A stretch of DNA of 64,000 bases from Bacillota bacterium (GTDB lineage: Bacteria > Bacillota > Clostridia > Christensenellales > SZUA-584), in contig JAEYLC010000008.1 in NCBI GenBank assembly GCA_023461435.1, forward strand, positions 54,605-118,604. The letters are read 5' to 3'. Below the pieces are notes generated by a model, which did not search any database, had not been told where the DNA came from, and saw nothing but the letters and a program-made list of their open reading frames with translations. Shown here one piece after another: positions 43,567 through 52,645 of this stretch; positions within the stretch are counted from its first letter, which is position 1; each line of letters opens with the position of its first letter. A program made the translations under genes and the position numbers.

Positions 43567-46200
43567 TTATTTTGTGATGCCCAGCAGCCTTGCTTTTATA
43601 ACCGCCTCATGCCGGTTCTTAACGCCGAGCTTATCAAAGATGTTGGAATTGTGCTGTTTGACCGTACTGATAGAGACCGAAAGTGCATCCGCAATGGAGG
43701 CGTTCGATTTATTCTGCACCAACAGCTCTAATATTTGTGACTCGCGTGTACTCAGCAGATTTGATGACAAAACGCCCGACGCAATAACTCTGTAATCTTG
43801 ATGAACGGCGGATTGCATGATATGTTTATGTTCGTTAACAAGTCGTAACAGTTTTTTTGCATAGAGCGCATGTTTGAATGCTTCATCGCTGCGGCTAATA
43901 ATCTGATACCGTAAAAGCAGCTCTGCCATGGGTTCCATTTCATCAACAAAGGTTCTTATATACCCTTCTTGCGCGGAGATGGCCAGTGCCAATTCAAGAG
44001 TATGCATAGATTCGCCGAAATTTCCAATAAGGCTATAGGCAATTGCGCCCAAGCACAATATTTCTATACGGCTGCTGATACGGTTCTCTTTCTTTGCAAA
44101 ATCCTCTAAACGAATGAGAAGAATCAAGGCCTCACCAAAACGATTAGTATGCATTAAATATCGCGCATAGACAATGTATTCGCTTTCCCTGTTTGCAGAT
44201 AAGGCGTCGTATGGCCCGAGTTTTTCCTTGTTAATCAGCTTCAGCGCGTTCTGTAAATCTCCCGTCTGTAAATATAGCTTTTCCACGAAGATGTTAAGAT
44301 AGTATTGCCATACATCTCCTGACTTTTTTCCAAGAAGCTTTTTTGCATCCTCAACGGCTTCAAAAGCTCCTTCAATATCTCCCCGTGCAATTTTCCCTTT
44401 GGCAAAAACGATAAAGCACGGGACGATGACACCGGGAAAATTAATCCCGATAATCCGCGCCATATGTTTTGTCAACACAGCGTCCATTTCAATCAACCTA
44501 TTGCGTTCGTAATAGAATTCCGCAGCAATGACGGCAAAATAAGCGGAATAATTGCCGAGCAGAGAAATCAGAACATCCACAGCAGGCAGGCATTTTTCAA
44601 TCATGCTCAGTTTACCACGAAAACCGTATGGCGTTTTGAGAAGGCTTGGCTCATCCCAGTTCATTTCGCCGAGTGCGACCGGTCTGCTTAACTTCATTTG
44701 GCTCAAAAAAAACATACGGTCGAGCACTTTTTCCACATTCATATGATAAAACGCCGTGTTTGCCTCAGCAAACAGAACATGTGCCTCAAGATAATCCCTT
44801 TCTTCTTTCTCAAGCCTTGTTTTGTTGCGCTCAAAGCAGGCTCTGGCTTTGTCTGCCCAGATTTCCGCTTCTTCCACTTTGTTTTCCATAGAGAGTATCC
44901 AAGAATATGCCGTGTATGTCGTGTTGTTGTTATAATAAACAGCCTCCGGCAGCGCATCAATCCACTGTTTCCATAGCAAAAATTCGCTATCGCGTGTCAT
45001 GTCAAACCATCTGTCCATAATAAGAGGCAGCACCCTGTCATATTCTCCGGCCTTGATCAGCCAGTTAATGCCGTCTTTAACCTCTTCATGGGTAAGGCAC
45101 CATTCACCAGCGCGCTTATAACACAATCGCTTGACATCATCGTTTTCCCAAATAAAACGATCAAATAAAAATTTACGGAATAAATGATGATAACGAAAGC
45201 AGTTGTAATCTGAATCAAGCGGCAGCGTAAAGCTGTTGCTTTCCGCCAATTGCTTCAGGAGCAATGCGCTGTTTTCATCACAGGTAACGGCTGAACAAAT
45301 GGAACTGTTTAAACGCTCTAAAAAAGATGTGCGAACAAGAAATCTCTGAATATCCTCCGGCCAGCGGCGAAACACCTCGTATTCTAAAATGGCGCTCACA
45401 TCCCTGTTTCGTCCGGAGAATGATTGAATGGCCACATCCCTGTCATTACCCTTTTGAATAGAAAAAGACGCAGCTACAAGACCTGCGACCCATCCTTCTG
45501 TATAATCGTTAATAATTTTCAGTTCTTTCTCTGAAAGGCAGAGCCCTTTTTGCGAGAAAAATTCCGCGGTTTCTTCAGAAGAAAAGGAGATATCTTCAAT
45601 TTCAATGTGTAAAGCGGCACCACGCGAGCATTGCGCGGCTATCATATTCTCCGGTTCTCTTCTGCTTAATATTATCAGCTTTATATTTTGAGGCAAATAT
45701 TTAATAAAATATTCTACACTTTCAAGCACCGTATTATTTTTAATCAAATGATAATCATCTAAAACAATTACAAAGCACTCGTGTATTTTCTCCAGTATAC
45801 TAATCAGCAGTTCTGCTGAAAGATTGGATGCCACCAATCTGGCGTCGATAGAAAGGCTGCCGATATCGCTGTTCTCAACACATCGGGATATCGCTGAGGC
45901 AAGATACCTCCAAAACGTCACAGGGTCGTTATCCGATTCGTCGATGGATAACCATGCATGTTTTATATTTTCTCTTATCAGATAGTGTGCAACCGCCGTT
46001 GTTTTTCCATAGCCGGCTGGTGCTGAAAGATAGGCAAATTTATATTCCGGTAATAACCGAAGTTTACTTTCCACCTTTTTCCGAATGATAATTTGGCTAC
46101 CCACACACGGCATGCACAATTTAGCCTGAAACAAAAAACCAACCCCTAAACAATTGAGATAGAACCATTTATAGCAGAGGGTTGAGTTGACGCCAACCAT
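43567..46200 (-). CDS. MalT-like LuxR-family transcriptional activator
   Basis: 877 residues, the size and layout of the large ATP-dependent LuxR (LAL/MalT-type, STAND) regulators. Walker A SAPAGYGKTT (residues about 59-68), Walker B FVIVLDDYHLI, a winged-helix part, a long helical TPR-like sensor region (about 380-790), and a C-terminal LuxR helix-turn-helix (LSTRESQILELLVQNKSNAS ... ISTVKQHNSNIFDKLGVKNR). Such proteins bind ATP and an inducer and activate target genes. CGGAG stands about 11 bases before the ATG. The neighbouring secreted protein gene is the obvious candidate target. Confidence 0.92.
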   Translation of the reverse strand: MVGVNSTLCYKWFYLNCLGVGFLFQAKLCMPCVGSQIIIRKKVESKLRLLPEYKFAYLSAPAGYGKTTAVAHYLIRENIKHAWLSIDESDNDPVTFWRYLASAISRCVENSDIGSLSIDARLVASNLSAELLISILEKIHECFVIVLDDYHLIKNNTVLESVEYFIKYLPQNIKLIILSRREPENMIAAQCSRGAALHIEIEDISFSSEETAEFFSQKGLCLSEKELKIINDYTEGWVAGLVAASFSIQKGNDRDVAIQSFSGRNRDVSAILEYEVFRRWPEDIQRFLVRTSFLERLNSSICSAVTCDENSALLLKQLAESNSFTLPLDSDYNCFRYHHLFRKFLFDRFIWENDDVKRLCYKRAGEWCLTHEEVKDGINWLIKAGEYDRVLPLIMDRWFDMTRDSEFLLWKQWIDALPEAVYYNNNTTYTAYSWILSMENKVEEAEIWADKARACFERNKTRLEKEERDYLEAHVLFAEANTAFYHMNVEKVLDRMFFLSQMKLSRPVALGEMNWDEPSLLKTPYGFRGKLSMIEKCLPAVDVLISLLGNYSAYFAVIAAEFYYERNRLIEMDAVLTKHMARIIGINFPGVIVPCFIVFAKGKIARGDIEGAFEAVEDAKKLLGKKSGDVWQYYLNIFVEKLYLQTGDLQNALKLINKEKLGPYDALSANRESEYIVYARYLMHTNRFGEALILLIRLEDFAKKENRISSRIEILCLGAIAYSLIGNFGESMHTLELALAISAQEGYIRTFVDEMEPMAELLLRYQIISRSDEAFKHALYAKKLLRLVNEHKHIMQSAVHQDYRVIASGVLSSNLLSTRESQILELLVQNKSNASIADALSVSISTVKQHNSNIFDKLGVKNRHEAVIKARLLGITK

Positions 46201-46762
46201 GACGTAACTGCTCCGTTCTATTATTCAGCGAATTCTCCAATGCAATATGCATGAGATATAGCCTTCTGTGATGGTATTGATTGTTTTCGCATATCATCAT
46301 TTAATATATCAGATATGCATATCGATCTCAATATTTTTCCTCCTAATTAATGCCTAGAGCTCACAACGTTCACACATTATTAGAAAAATATTATTTGATC
46401 ACCGTATTTTTCAGACAAACTATGAGTTTACAGTAATCCTTTTCGTCCCTGTCGTCAATAAATATAACATCTTATATATTTTAATATTTTTACAAAAAGC
46501 TTAAGGCTATAGGAGAAAGTATATGGATAACTGAGAGTTGTTTCTAATCAACGAGATTGGTCATTGTGCTCCTACTATTCAGCCTCGTAACTTTCTATAG
46601 CAACGTAAGATGGGGACTCTCACAACATTTTTCATTTGAATATTTGCTATATTTAGTTCGATTTCTAAATCAATAATGCTGAGAAAATGCCGATTTATTC
46701 TGTTTTTCTACAATTGAACAAAACAAAAAACCCGGTCAGATTTTCATCCAACCGAGCTTCAC

Positions 46763-46765
<3 letters not shown>
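46201..46765. other. A+T-rich spacer at the right end of the island
   Basis: About 560 bases without a gene. Only a terminator next to tRNA-Pro (46726-46757) is recognisable; no integrase gene or remnant can be seen. Confidence 0.55.
46726..46757 (-). terminator. Terminator after tRNA-Pro
   Basis: On the minus strand an 11-base stem with three wobble pairs (CTCGGTTGGAT / ATCTGACCGGG) closed by a GAAA tetraloop, then TTTTTTGTTTTG. Confidence 0.8.
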
Positions 46766-46842
<77 letters not shown>

Positions 46843-46846
46843 AATA

Positions 46847-46922
46847 TGGAGCCAATGAGCGGGATCGAACCGCTGACCTGCTCATTACGAATGAGCCGCT
46901 CTGCCTGCTGAGCTACATTGGC
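46847..46922 (-). tRNA. tRNA-Thr (anticodon CGT)
   Basis: 76 bases with encoded CCA. Acceptor GCCAATG/CATTGGC, D arm GCTC...GAGC, anticodon loop TTCGTAA (anticodon CGT), T arm with loop TTCGATC. Upstream of tRNA-Pro on the minus strand. Confidence 0.96.
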
Positions 46923-47067
46923 AAAATCGCTTCCTAATCTGCCGACAGTATGTGATTATACCATAAGAGTTTCGGTGTGCCAATATATTTTTAAAAAAAT
47001 ATTCGCAAGCGCCGGATACCATATGATTATGTTTTTTCACGCCCGCAAATCATAAATAATGCGATAA

Positions 47068-47096
47068 AATAAAAGGCCTTCCGCTGTGCGGAAGGC
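47068..47096 (-). terminator. Terminator of the PrsA-like gene
   Basis: A perfect 10-base stem GGCCTTCCGC / GCGGAAGGCC with a short loop; on the minus strand it is followed by TTTTATTTTA. Confidence 0.88.
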
Positions 47097-47110
47097 CCCT
47101 TGCATTTCCC

Positions 47111-48343
47111 TTACAGCTTATCTTCGTATTTCTCGATTTTAGACGTGTTTGTCCACTCGTCAACAATTGTCTGCCAGGCATCATCCTGCTTTGAGGCCGT
47201 CAGCGAGTCGGTGATCTCCTGTTTCACATTGTCGTACGCAATAGCGCCCGCAGGCACGTCGCTCACGTACTGTATGATGTGGTACCCGTAATCAGTCGGG
47301 ACAAGCTCGCTCACATCGCCAATCGCCTTGAGGCCCATCGCCGCCGTCGTGAACGGTTCAACAAACGTTGTGCCGCCCGCTACCACAGAATAACCGGTCT
47401 CCGGCATGCCCGTATCGTCGTTGTAGGTTGTGATGGCGTCCGCAAACGTGATGCTGCCGGATTTGATCTTGCCAAGCACATCGTCGGCTTCGCCCTTGAT
47501 ATCCGCCTGCGCCTTTTCAAGCAGATAGTCGGCCTGCGTGTCGTTGCCCGCATCCCTCAAGGTCTTGATCGCGCTCGACCAGTCGTCATCGATTTTGATA
47601 AGCACCTGAAGCACCTGCCGCACACCGGCTGGGACATAGTAAACCGGAACACCGCTTGTGACATTGCTTTCATAGGCTGACGGATCCGCGTCCATCGTCT
47701 CCTGATCTTTGGCGACATTTTCGTCGTACTGCGCCTGAACTTCATCTTCCGTCGGCACAATATCGCCCACAAGGGCTTTCTTGGCCGCATCTTGAGCGAT
47801 CGTCACCTTATAGAAATCGACGAAATCCTGCTTTGTATTGTAGCCCATTGCGGTAAGAATCTGCTGTTCATAGGGAGCCTTGGCTTCCTGATACTGTTCG
47901 TCGGTATAGCCTTCTCCAAGGTCTGCCTTAATCTGCTCCCCATAATAGCTGTCGATGTTTGAATCAAGATAACCCTGGGCTTCCTTTTCCGCTTCGGCAT
48001 TCTGTTCATCCGTCAAATTCATATAGCCATTTTCCGTCAGCTTTTGAGTCATGATTTTCTCATTGATCAGTGATTCTATGATCATGCTCTTCAAATAGGT
48101 GCCGTTGGTCTCATCATCTTCGGATATGCCATACGACGCACAGGCGTTGGCATATATCGAATAATATTGATCGTAATATATCGGTTCTCCGTTCACTTCA
48201 GCCACGATGACCTGCTCAGACGCTGTCGCTTCGGGTGATGCGCTCGCTGTCGCTGTTTCTTCGGATTCTTTGACCGCGCAGGCGCTCATCAGCATCATCG
48301 CTGCAATCAAAACGCCAAGCAAAGCCGCAATTCTCTTGTTCAA
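47111..48343 (-). CDS. prsA: PrsA-like foldase lipoprotein (parvulin-type peptidyl-prolyl isomerase)
   Basis: 410 residues. Lipoprotein signal with lipobox LMSAC (cysteine about 21), a Ser/Thr/Ala linker, a SurA/PrsA-like N-terminal chaperone region (IVAEVNGEPIYYDQYYSIYA) and a parvulin domain at about 290-385 (ASITFADAITTYN-like GSITFADAITTYN, ETGYSVVAGGTTFVEPF, VPTDYGYHIIQYV). It helps secreted proteins fold at the outer face of the membrane. Monocistronic with a strong terminator. Confidence 0.88.
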   Translation of the reverse strand: MNKRIAALLGVLIAAMMLMSACAVKESEETATASASPEATASEQVIVAEVNGEPIYYDQYYSIYANACASYGISEDDETNGTYLKSMIIESLINEKIMTQKLTENGYMNLTDEQNAEAEKEAQGYLDSNIDSYYGEQIKADLGEGYTDEQYQEAKAPYEQQILTAMGYNTKQDFVDFYKVTIAQDAAKKALVGDIVPTEDEVQAQYDENVAKDQETMDADPSAYESNVTSGVPVYYVPAGVRQVLQVLIKIDDDWSSAIKTLRDAGNDTQADYLLEKAQADIKGEADDVLGKIKSGSITFADAITTYNDDTGMPETGYSVVAGGTTFVEPFTTAAMGLKAIGDVSELVPTDYGYHIIQYVSDVPAGAIAYDNVKQEITDSLTASKQDDAWQTIVDEWTNTSKIEKYEDKL

Positions 48344-48472
48344 TGGTTTACCCTCCAGTTGGTTATTCGTCTTATTGTTTCATAATCTTTTGACAATAAC
48401 AATACATCGATATGAACAAATTGTAAATATGCGATTTCCCGCTCCTTTTTTGGCACTTCTCGGCCATACCCG

Positions 48473-48502
48473 GTTGGTTATTCGCACCATTTTCTGATAT
48501 AA
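48473..48502 (+). promoter_or_regulatory. Probable promoter of the MscS gene
   Basis: TTGGTT, 18 bases, TATAAT ending at about 48502, overlapping the first possible start codon. This suggests that translation starts further downstream. Confidence 0.5.
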
Positions 48503-49407
48503 TGAATAAGAAAAATAGTATGAAAGGTTTTTCCGAATTGGAGTCTTTTTTTTCAAAAATCATCAAAAGCATCACGGATTTCTTCAATAATATTGGTGAT
48601 TACGCTGACGACGCACTGGTCGGTGCACTGAAGATTATCGGCATTATTGTGATTGCGCGCATCACAGTTTCGCTGACAAGGCGGATCACCCGCCGCGTCG
48701 TCAAAAGCCGCATCAGCCGCAAGCCTCATTCCACGTTGGCCAAAAAAGGAGAAACCATACAAACCGTCACGGATTCCATCGTCAAATACGCGATTTATTT
48801 CATTGCCTTTATGGGTATACTGGGTGTACTGGGGCTCGACGGCGCAGTCGGTTCGATGCTGGCCGCAGCCGGCATCGGCGGAATCGTGATCGCTCTCGGC
48901 GCGCAAAGCCTCGTTAAGGACATCATGTCGGGCATGTTCATGCTGTTTGAGAATCAGCTTGCGGTCGGAGAATATATCAAGATCGGAGAGCACGAAGGCA
49001 CGGTGGACGCCGTGACGCTGCGCACCACCACAATCATCAAGTTTACGGGGGAAGCGGTCACCATCCCCAACGGCAGCATCGAAACCGTTACCAACTATTC
49101 ACGCGGCGGGCATCTCGCAATCATCGATATGCCTGTCACATATGATACGGATATCGAAAAAGCGGGCGAAATAATGCGAAGCGCCGGGCTTGATTATAAG
49201 AACGCTCATGATAATATACTTGAAGAGCCACGCGTTCTCGGTATAATAGAATTTGGTGAGTCTCAGATGGTGCTGCGCATGGTGATGCGCGTCAAGCCGC
49301 TTACGCATTGGGAAACGGAGCGCGATCTGCGCAAGGCAATAAAAGAGTCTTTTGACAAAAGCGGTGTGCCCATCCCTTATCCGCACCGTGTTGTCATAAA
49401 CGGCTGA
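48502..49407 (+). CDS. MscS-family mechanosensitive channel
   Basis: About 301 residues. Two or three membrane helices, with the pore helix and its glycine/alanine pattern (VGSMLAAAGIGGIVIALGAQ), then the beta domain (LFENQLAVGEYIKIGEHEGT, AVTIPNGSIETVTNYSRGG). Opens under membrane tension to release solutes in osmotic downshock. The start is uncertain: ATG 48502 overlaps the TATAAT of a likely promoter; ATG 48520 and TTG 48538 (AAAGG about 10 bases before it) are alternatives. Followed 12 bases later by the DUF951-like gene. Confidence 0.92.
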   Translation: MNKKNSMKGFSELESFFSKIIKSITDFFNNIGDYADDALVGALKIIGIIVIARITVSLTRRITRRVVKSRISRKPHSTLAKKGETIQTVTDSIVKYAIYFIAFMGILGVLGLDGAVGSMLAAAGIGGIVIALGAQSLVKDIMSGMFMLFENQLAVGEYIKIGEHEGTVDAVTLRTTTIIKFTGEAVTIPNGSIETVTNYSRGGHLAIIDMPVTYDTDIEKAGEIMRSAGLDYKNAHDNILEEPRVLGIIEFGESQMVLRMVMRVKPLTHWETERDLRKAIKESFDKSGVPIPYPHRVVING

Positions 49408-49419
49408 CGGAGGGCTCTG

Positions 49420-49605
49420 GTGCAATTTAAGCTGTCTGATGTGGTACAAATGAAAAAGCCACATCCCTGCGGTGAAAACAAATGGCGCGTCATCCGTGTG
49501 GGAATGGATGTGAAAATTAAATGCCTCGGATGCGGGCACATCGTCATGCTTCCTCACGAGGTGTTCGTTAAACGATTGAAAAGGATATTGCCGGATGAGA
49601 AATGA
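49420..49605 (+). CDS. Small DUF951-family protein
   Basis: 61 residues starting at GTG 49420 (ACGGAGGG upstream). Sequence features FKLSDVVQMKKPHPCG, RVIRVGMDVKIKCLGCGHIV: a histidine/cysteine and a CxxC pair suggest zinc binding. This short family is widespread in Bacillota, often beside MscS genes as here; its function is unknown. It overlaps the signal peptidase gene by 11 bases. Confidence 0.9.
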   Translation: MQFKLSDVVQMKKPHPCGENKWRVIRVGMDVKIKCLGCGHIVMLPHEVFVKRLKRILPDEK

Positions 49606-50161
49606 CAACAAAAAGGACGAGCCTGTCAGTTCGCGCATGAAGCGTAAAGCGGATACAAAAAAGAATGAAACCAGAGGCTGGATTATTTCTCTCATCATCG
49701 CATTTTCCATCGCGCTGCTGTTAAGGCTATTTGTCTTCGAATTTATCAGTGTTTCGGGCCCGTCCATGCAGCCGACGCTCTACTCCAACGAATATGTGTT
49801 TATGGAGAAGGTGACTTATTGGTTCGGAACACCCAAATACGGCGATGTGGTCATCTGCAAATTTCCTGACAGCACCTCAACATATGTCAAGCGCGTGATC
49901 GGCGTGGGCGGCGATGTGCTTGAGGTCAAAGACGGTACGCTTTATATCAACGGCACGGCGGACACCACGTATTACTCGGGCTATATTGAAGACGCACTGC
50001 CCCCGACAGTGGTGCCGGAGGGTTGTGTTTTCGTGATGGGTGACAACCGCAACCAGTCGATGGACTCCCGCTTCGACAGCGTGGGGCCGCTCAAGCTCGA
50101 TATGGTGCTTGGCAAGGCGTTGTTTATCATCTGGCCTCCCGATCAGATACGGGGTTTATAG
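49595..50161 (+). CDS. lepB: Signal peptidase I (copy 1)
   Basis: 188 residues. Membrane anchor at about 30-50; catalytic serine in SVSGPSMQPTL (Ser57) and lysine in YVKRVIGVGGD (Lys99); conserved GDNRNQSMDSR near the end. It cuts signal peptides from exported proteins at the outer face of the membrane. Overlaps the DUF951 gene, so translation is coupled. A second copy follows. Confidence 0.96.
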   Translation: MRNDNKKDEPVSSRMKRKADTKKNETRGWIISLIIAFSIALLLRLFVFEFISVSGPSMQPTLYSNEYVFMEKVTYWFGTPKYGDVVICKFPDSTSTYVKRVIGVGGDVLEVKDGTLYINGTADTTYYSGYIEDALPPTVVPEGCVFVMGDNRNQSMDSRFDSVGPLKLDMVLGKALFIIWPPDQIRGL

Positions 50162-50214
50162 CGGCAATTAAATGGTGGTGGAATTTGATCTTTTTTTGAG
50201 GGGTTATTGATTTG

Positions 50215-50778
50215 ATGAGAAATTATAGTTTTACAGACGACGATCATGCCGCCACACGTACGGAGCTCAAAGCCGAAGCCAAGCGCAATGAGAAGCGCGG
50301 CTGGGTCATATCCATGGCCATCGCCGTCACCATCGCGGTGCTGCTGCGGCTTTTTGTGTTTGAGTTCGTCTGCATCAGCCAGTCGTCTATGGAACCCACG
50401 CTTTATTCAAACAATTACGTATTTATGGAACGCGTGACATATTGGTTTAATCAGCCGCGCTTTGGGGATGTGGTCATCTGCCAGTTTCCGGACAGCAGCG
50501 CCGCATATGTCAAGCGCGTGATCGGTGTGGCGGGCGATACGATTGAAATTAAAGACGGCGTCCTGTATATCAACGGGGCGGCCGACAGAACCTATTTCTC
50601 GAACGATACACAAAAAACGTTCCCGAAAACCGTGGTGCCCGAAGGTTGCGTCTTCGTAATGGGCGACAATCGCAACGTATCTGTGGATTCGCGCGAAGTC
50701 GGCCCGCTCAAGCTTTCAATGATACTCGGCAAGGCGATATTCGTCATCTGGCCGCCTGATAAGATACACGGGCTGTAG
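50215..50778 (+). CDS. lepB: Signal peptidase I (copy 2)
   Basis: 187 residues from ATG 50215. Same layout as the preceding copy: membrane anchor about 30-50, catalytic serine in ISQSSMEPTL, lysine in YVKRVIGVAGD, and GDNRNVSVDSR. Strongly similar to copy 1 along the whole length, a tandem duplication. Ends 3 bases before the convergent permease gene. Differences around the catalytic serine (SQSS instead of SGPS) may change substrate choice. Confidence 0.95.
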   Translation: MRNYSFTDDDHAATRTELKAEAKRNEKRGWVISMAIAVTIAVLLRLFVFEFVCISQSSMEPTLYSNNYVFMERVTYWFNQPRFGDVVICQFPDSSAAYVKRVIGVAGDTIEIKDGVLYINGAADRTYFSNDTQKTFPKTVVPEGCVFVMGDNRNVSVDSREVGPLKLSMILGKAIFVIWPPDKIHGL

Positions 50779-50781
50779 GCG

Positions 50782-52620
50782 CTACCGCTCTTTCTCTCCG
50801 AGAAGCTTTAATGGCTCGCTTTTTAAATTGCCCCGGATATTCAGGAGCGCGATGATGAACGCCACGGGGATGACCTCTAAACCGGCCCAGATTCTCTCAA
50901 AGCCGTTATCCATGCTGATCGTGAACTCCTCTGCGTCGGTGCTGTCACTGTTCACCCAATCGCTGTACGTGGTATCGTATGCCTGCTCATTGTGCGTCGC
51001 TGTCATCCTTTCCGTAGCGAGCCCGGTCAGCCAGAAGCTTATTGCGCTGCCGATCACGCAGGCGGGGATGACGATCACGAGTATACCCGTCAACAGCGAC
51101 GCCACGCACTTACCTTTGCTCAATCCGAGCGAGCGTTCTATGGCCGTTCGCTTGCGCTGCTTTGCAATAAACAAGTGACAGAACAGGATTAGTATAAGCA
51201 GTGTGATCACCCCACCGGCCATTAGCAAAACACTCGCTGTGTTCATCATATCATCGAGTCCGGCTTTGATTTTGGTATATCCCTTGTCATAGAAATTGAT
51301 CTCCAGCGCGGGAATGTTCTGCTTCTCCCATGCCGCCGTAAACTCATCGATTTTACCGTTGGGTATCTGAAAAGAGGTGGTGTAACCCTTCATGGGGCCC
51401 ATTGCGGTGATATTGTTCTCATCGCTGATTTTGGCGGACGCGGACGGAATGACCACCGCGTTCACCGGCATGTCATAATCCGATATCTCAGAAAACGATG
51501 CCGTCAATGTGTCATATATGCCGACGATCGTATACGCGTTGTCCTCAAAAACCGGATATATCTCGCCCTTGGCGTTTAATAAGGTGCCGTCCTTGACATA
51601 TCGCGACGGCAAAGAATAATTCGCAATATACAGCGGCAGCTGCAAGCTGCCGCCCAGGTTCAGGTGGTTATTCGTCGCAAAGCCTCTCCCAACGAGACAC
51701 ACCTTATCGCCGCTTTCATATTCCTCGCGGCTGATATCACGCCCCTCAACTATCCACGCATCACCGTTAAAGAACGGCATGAGCAGCTTTGTGCCTTGAG
51801 TCGGCAGCACCGGAACCGTGTATTTTCTCCATTCCACGCTGTCTATCAGGTCCATCCAGGCTTTTCCTTTGGGCGCGTCGTAAAAGCCATCGGTAACCTC
51901 ATCCCACGCATTATCTCCCGAATCCTGTGCCGTCATCGGGTCTGTGACCGGCTCCCCGTTGACATCCCTCTGTGATGTCATAATACCGGGGCCCAGCATA
52001 TATAAATATCCTTCGTCAAAAGGCGAAATATCTTCCATCAAAGACATGATGTAGGTTTTATCCGCATAAAGCTGTGACGATTTTTCTTCCCAGCCGCCAT
52101 TGAACCAAACCTCGTCGATATAATATTTCAAATCACCGTAGAGCACCCTTTTCACCTTCATGCGGACAGGCTCGCTGGTCTCGCAGTCTTCCACCGGCTG
52201 TAATTCGGCAATCAGAAAATAATTATCATAATTCACTTCCCAAAAAGGATCCGTGCTCATTACAAAGCCCGGCATATACGCGCCGTAGCATGGCCGTTTT
52301 TCTGGCTTAATGATATAATTAGCACTCTCAAAGTCCAGCGCGGATACGGGGATCATTCCATCGTAATCTGCCACTGAATGGTAGGTGTATCTCTTTGTGT
52401 ACCCATCCCAGCTTTTCATTGTCCGCACACTGCTGGCTTTTTGCTCGACCGTGCCGATCGTCGTGTAGGCCGTGTCGATCCGCTCAATATTGTCCCTCGC
52501 GCCCGTCCAGAGCTGAAAGCCCAGCATAAAGAAGGTGACAGCGAGTATCAGCAGCACCAGAAAGGCCAGCGTTTTCACCGGTGTGCGCCTAAGCTGTCTC
52601 AGGCTGTTTTGAATAACCAA
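50782..52620 (-). CDS. FtsX-like ABC permease, tandem paralogue 4
   Basis: 612 residues from TTG 52620, chosen because the other paralogues start at the same place and AAAGGAG lies 8 bases before it. One N-terminal helix (about 17-36), a large extracellular domain (about 40-440) and three C-terminal helices (about 455-480, 505-530, 575-595), the MacB/FtsX layout. Ends with the shared NIRGNLKSEPLKLLGEKER. Last gene of the operon. It presumably works with the ATPase at 58.2 kb, either in mechanical signalling, peptide export or resistance; the ligand is unknown. Confidence 0.85.
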   Translation of the reverse strand: MVIQNSLRQLRRTPVKTLAFLVLLILAVTFFMLGFQLWTGARDNIERIDTAYTTIGTVEQKASSVRTMKSWDGYTKRYTYHSVADYDGMIPVSALDFESANYIIKPEKRPCYGAYMPGFVMSTDPFWEVNYDNYFLIAELQPVEDCETSEPVRMKVKRVLYGDLKYYIDEVWFNGGWEEKSSQLYADKTYIMSLMEDISPFDEGYLYMLGPGIMTSQRDVNGEPVTDPMTAQDSGDNAWDEVTDGFYDAPKGKAWMDLIDSVEWRKYTVPVLPTQGTKLLMPFFNGDAWIVEGRDISREEYESGDKVCLVGRGFATNNHLNLGGSLQLPLYIANYSLPSRYVKDGTLLNAKGEIYPVFEDNAYTIVGIYDTLTASFSEISDYDMPVNAVVIPSASAKISDENNITAMGPMKGYTTSFQIPNGKIDEFTAAWEKQNIPALEINFYDKGYTKIKAGLDDMMNTASVLLMAGGVITLLILILFCHLFIAKQRKRTAIERSLGLSKGKCVASLLTGILVIVIPACVIGSAISFWLTGLATERMTATHNEQAYDTTYSDWVNSDSTDAEEFTISMDNGFERIWAGLEVIPVAFIIALLNIRGNLKSEPLKLLGEKER

Positions 52621-52645
52621 AAGCGCCACTCCTTTCAGCTGCGCG

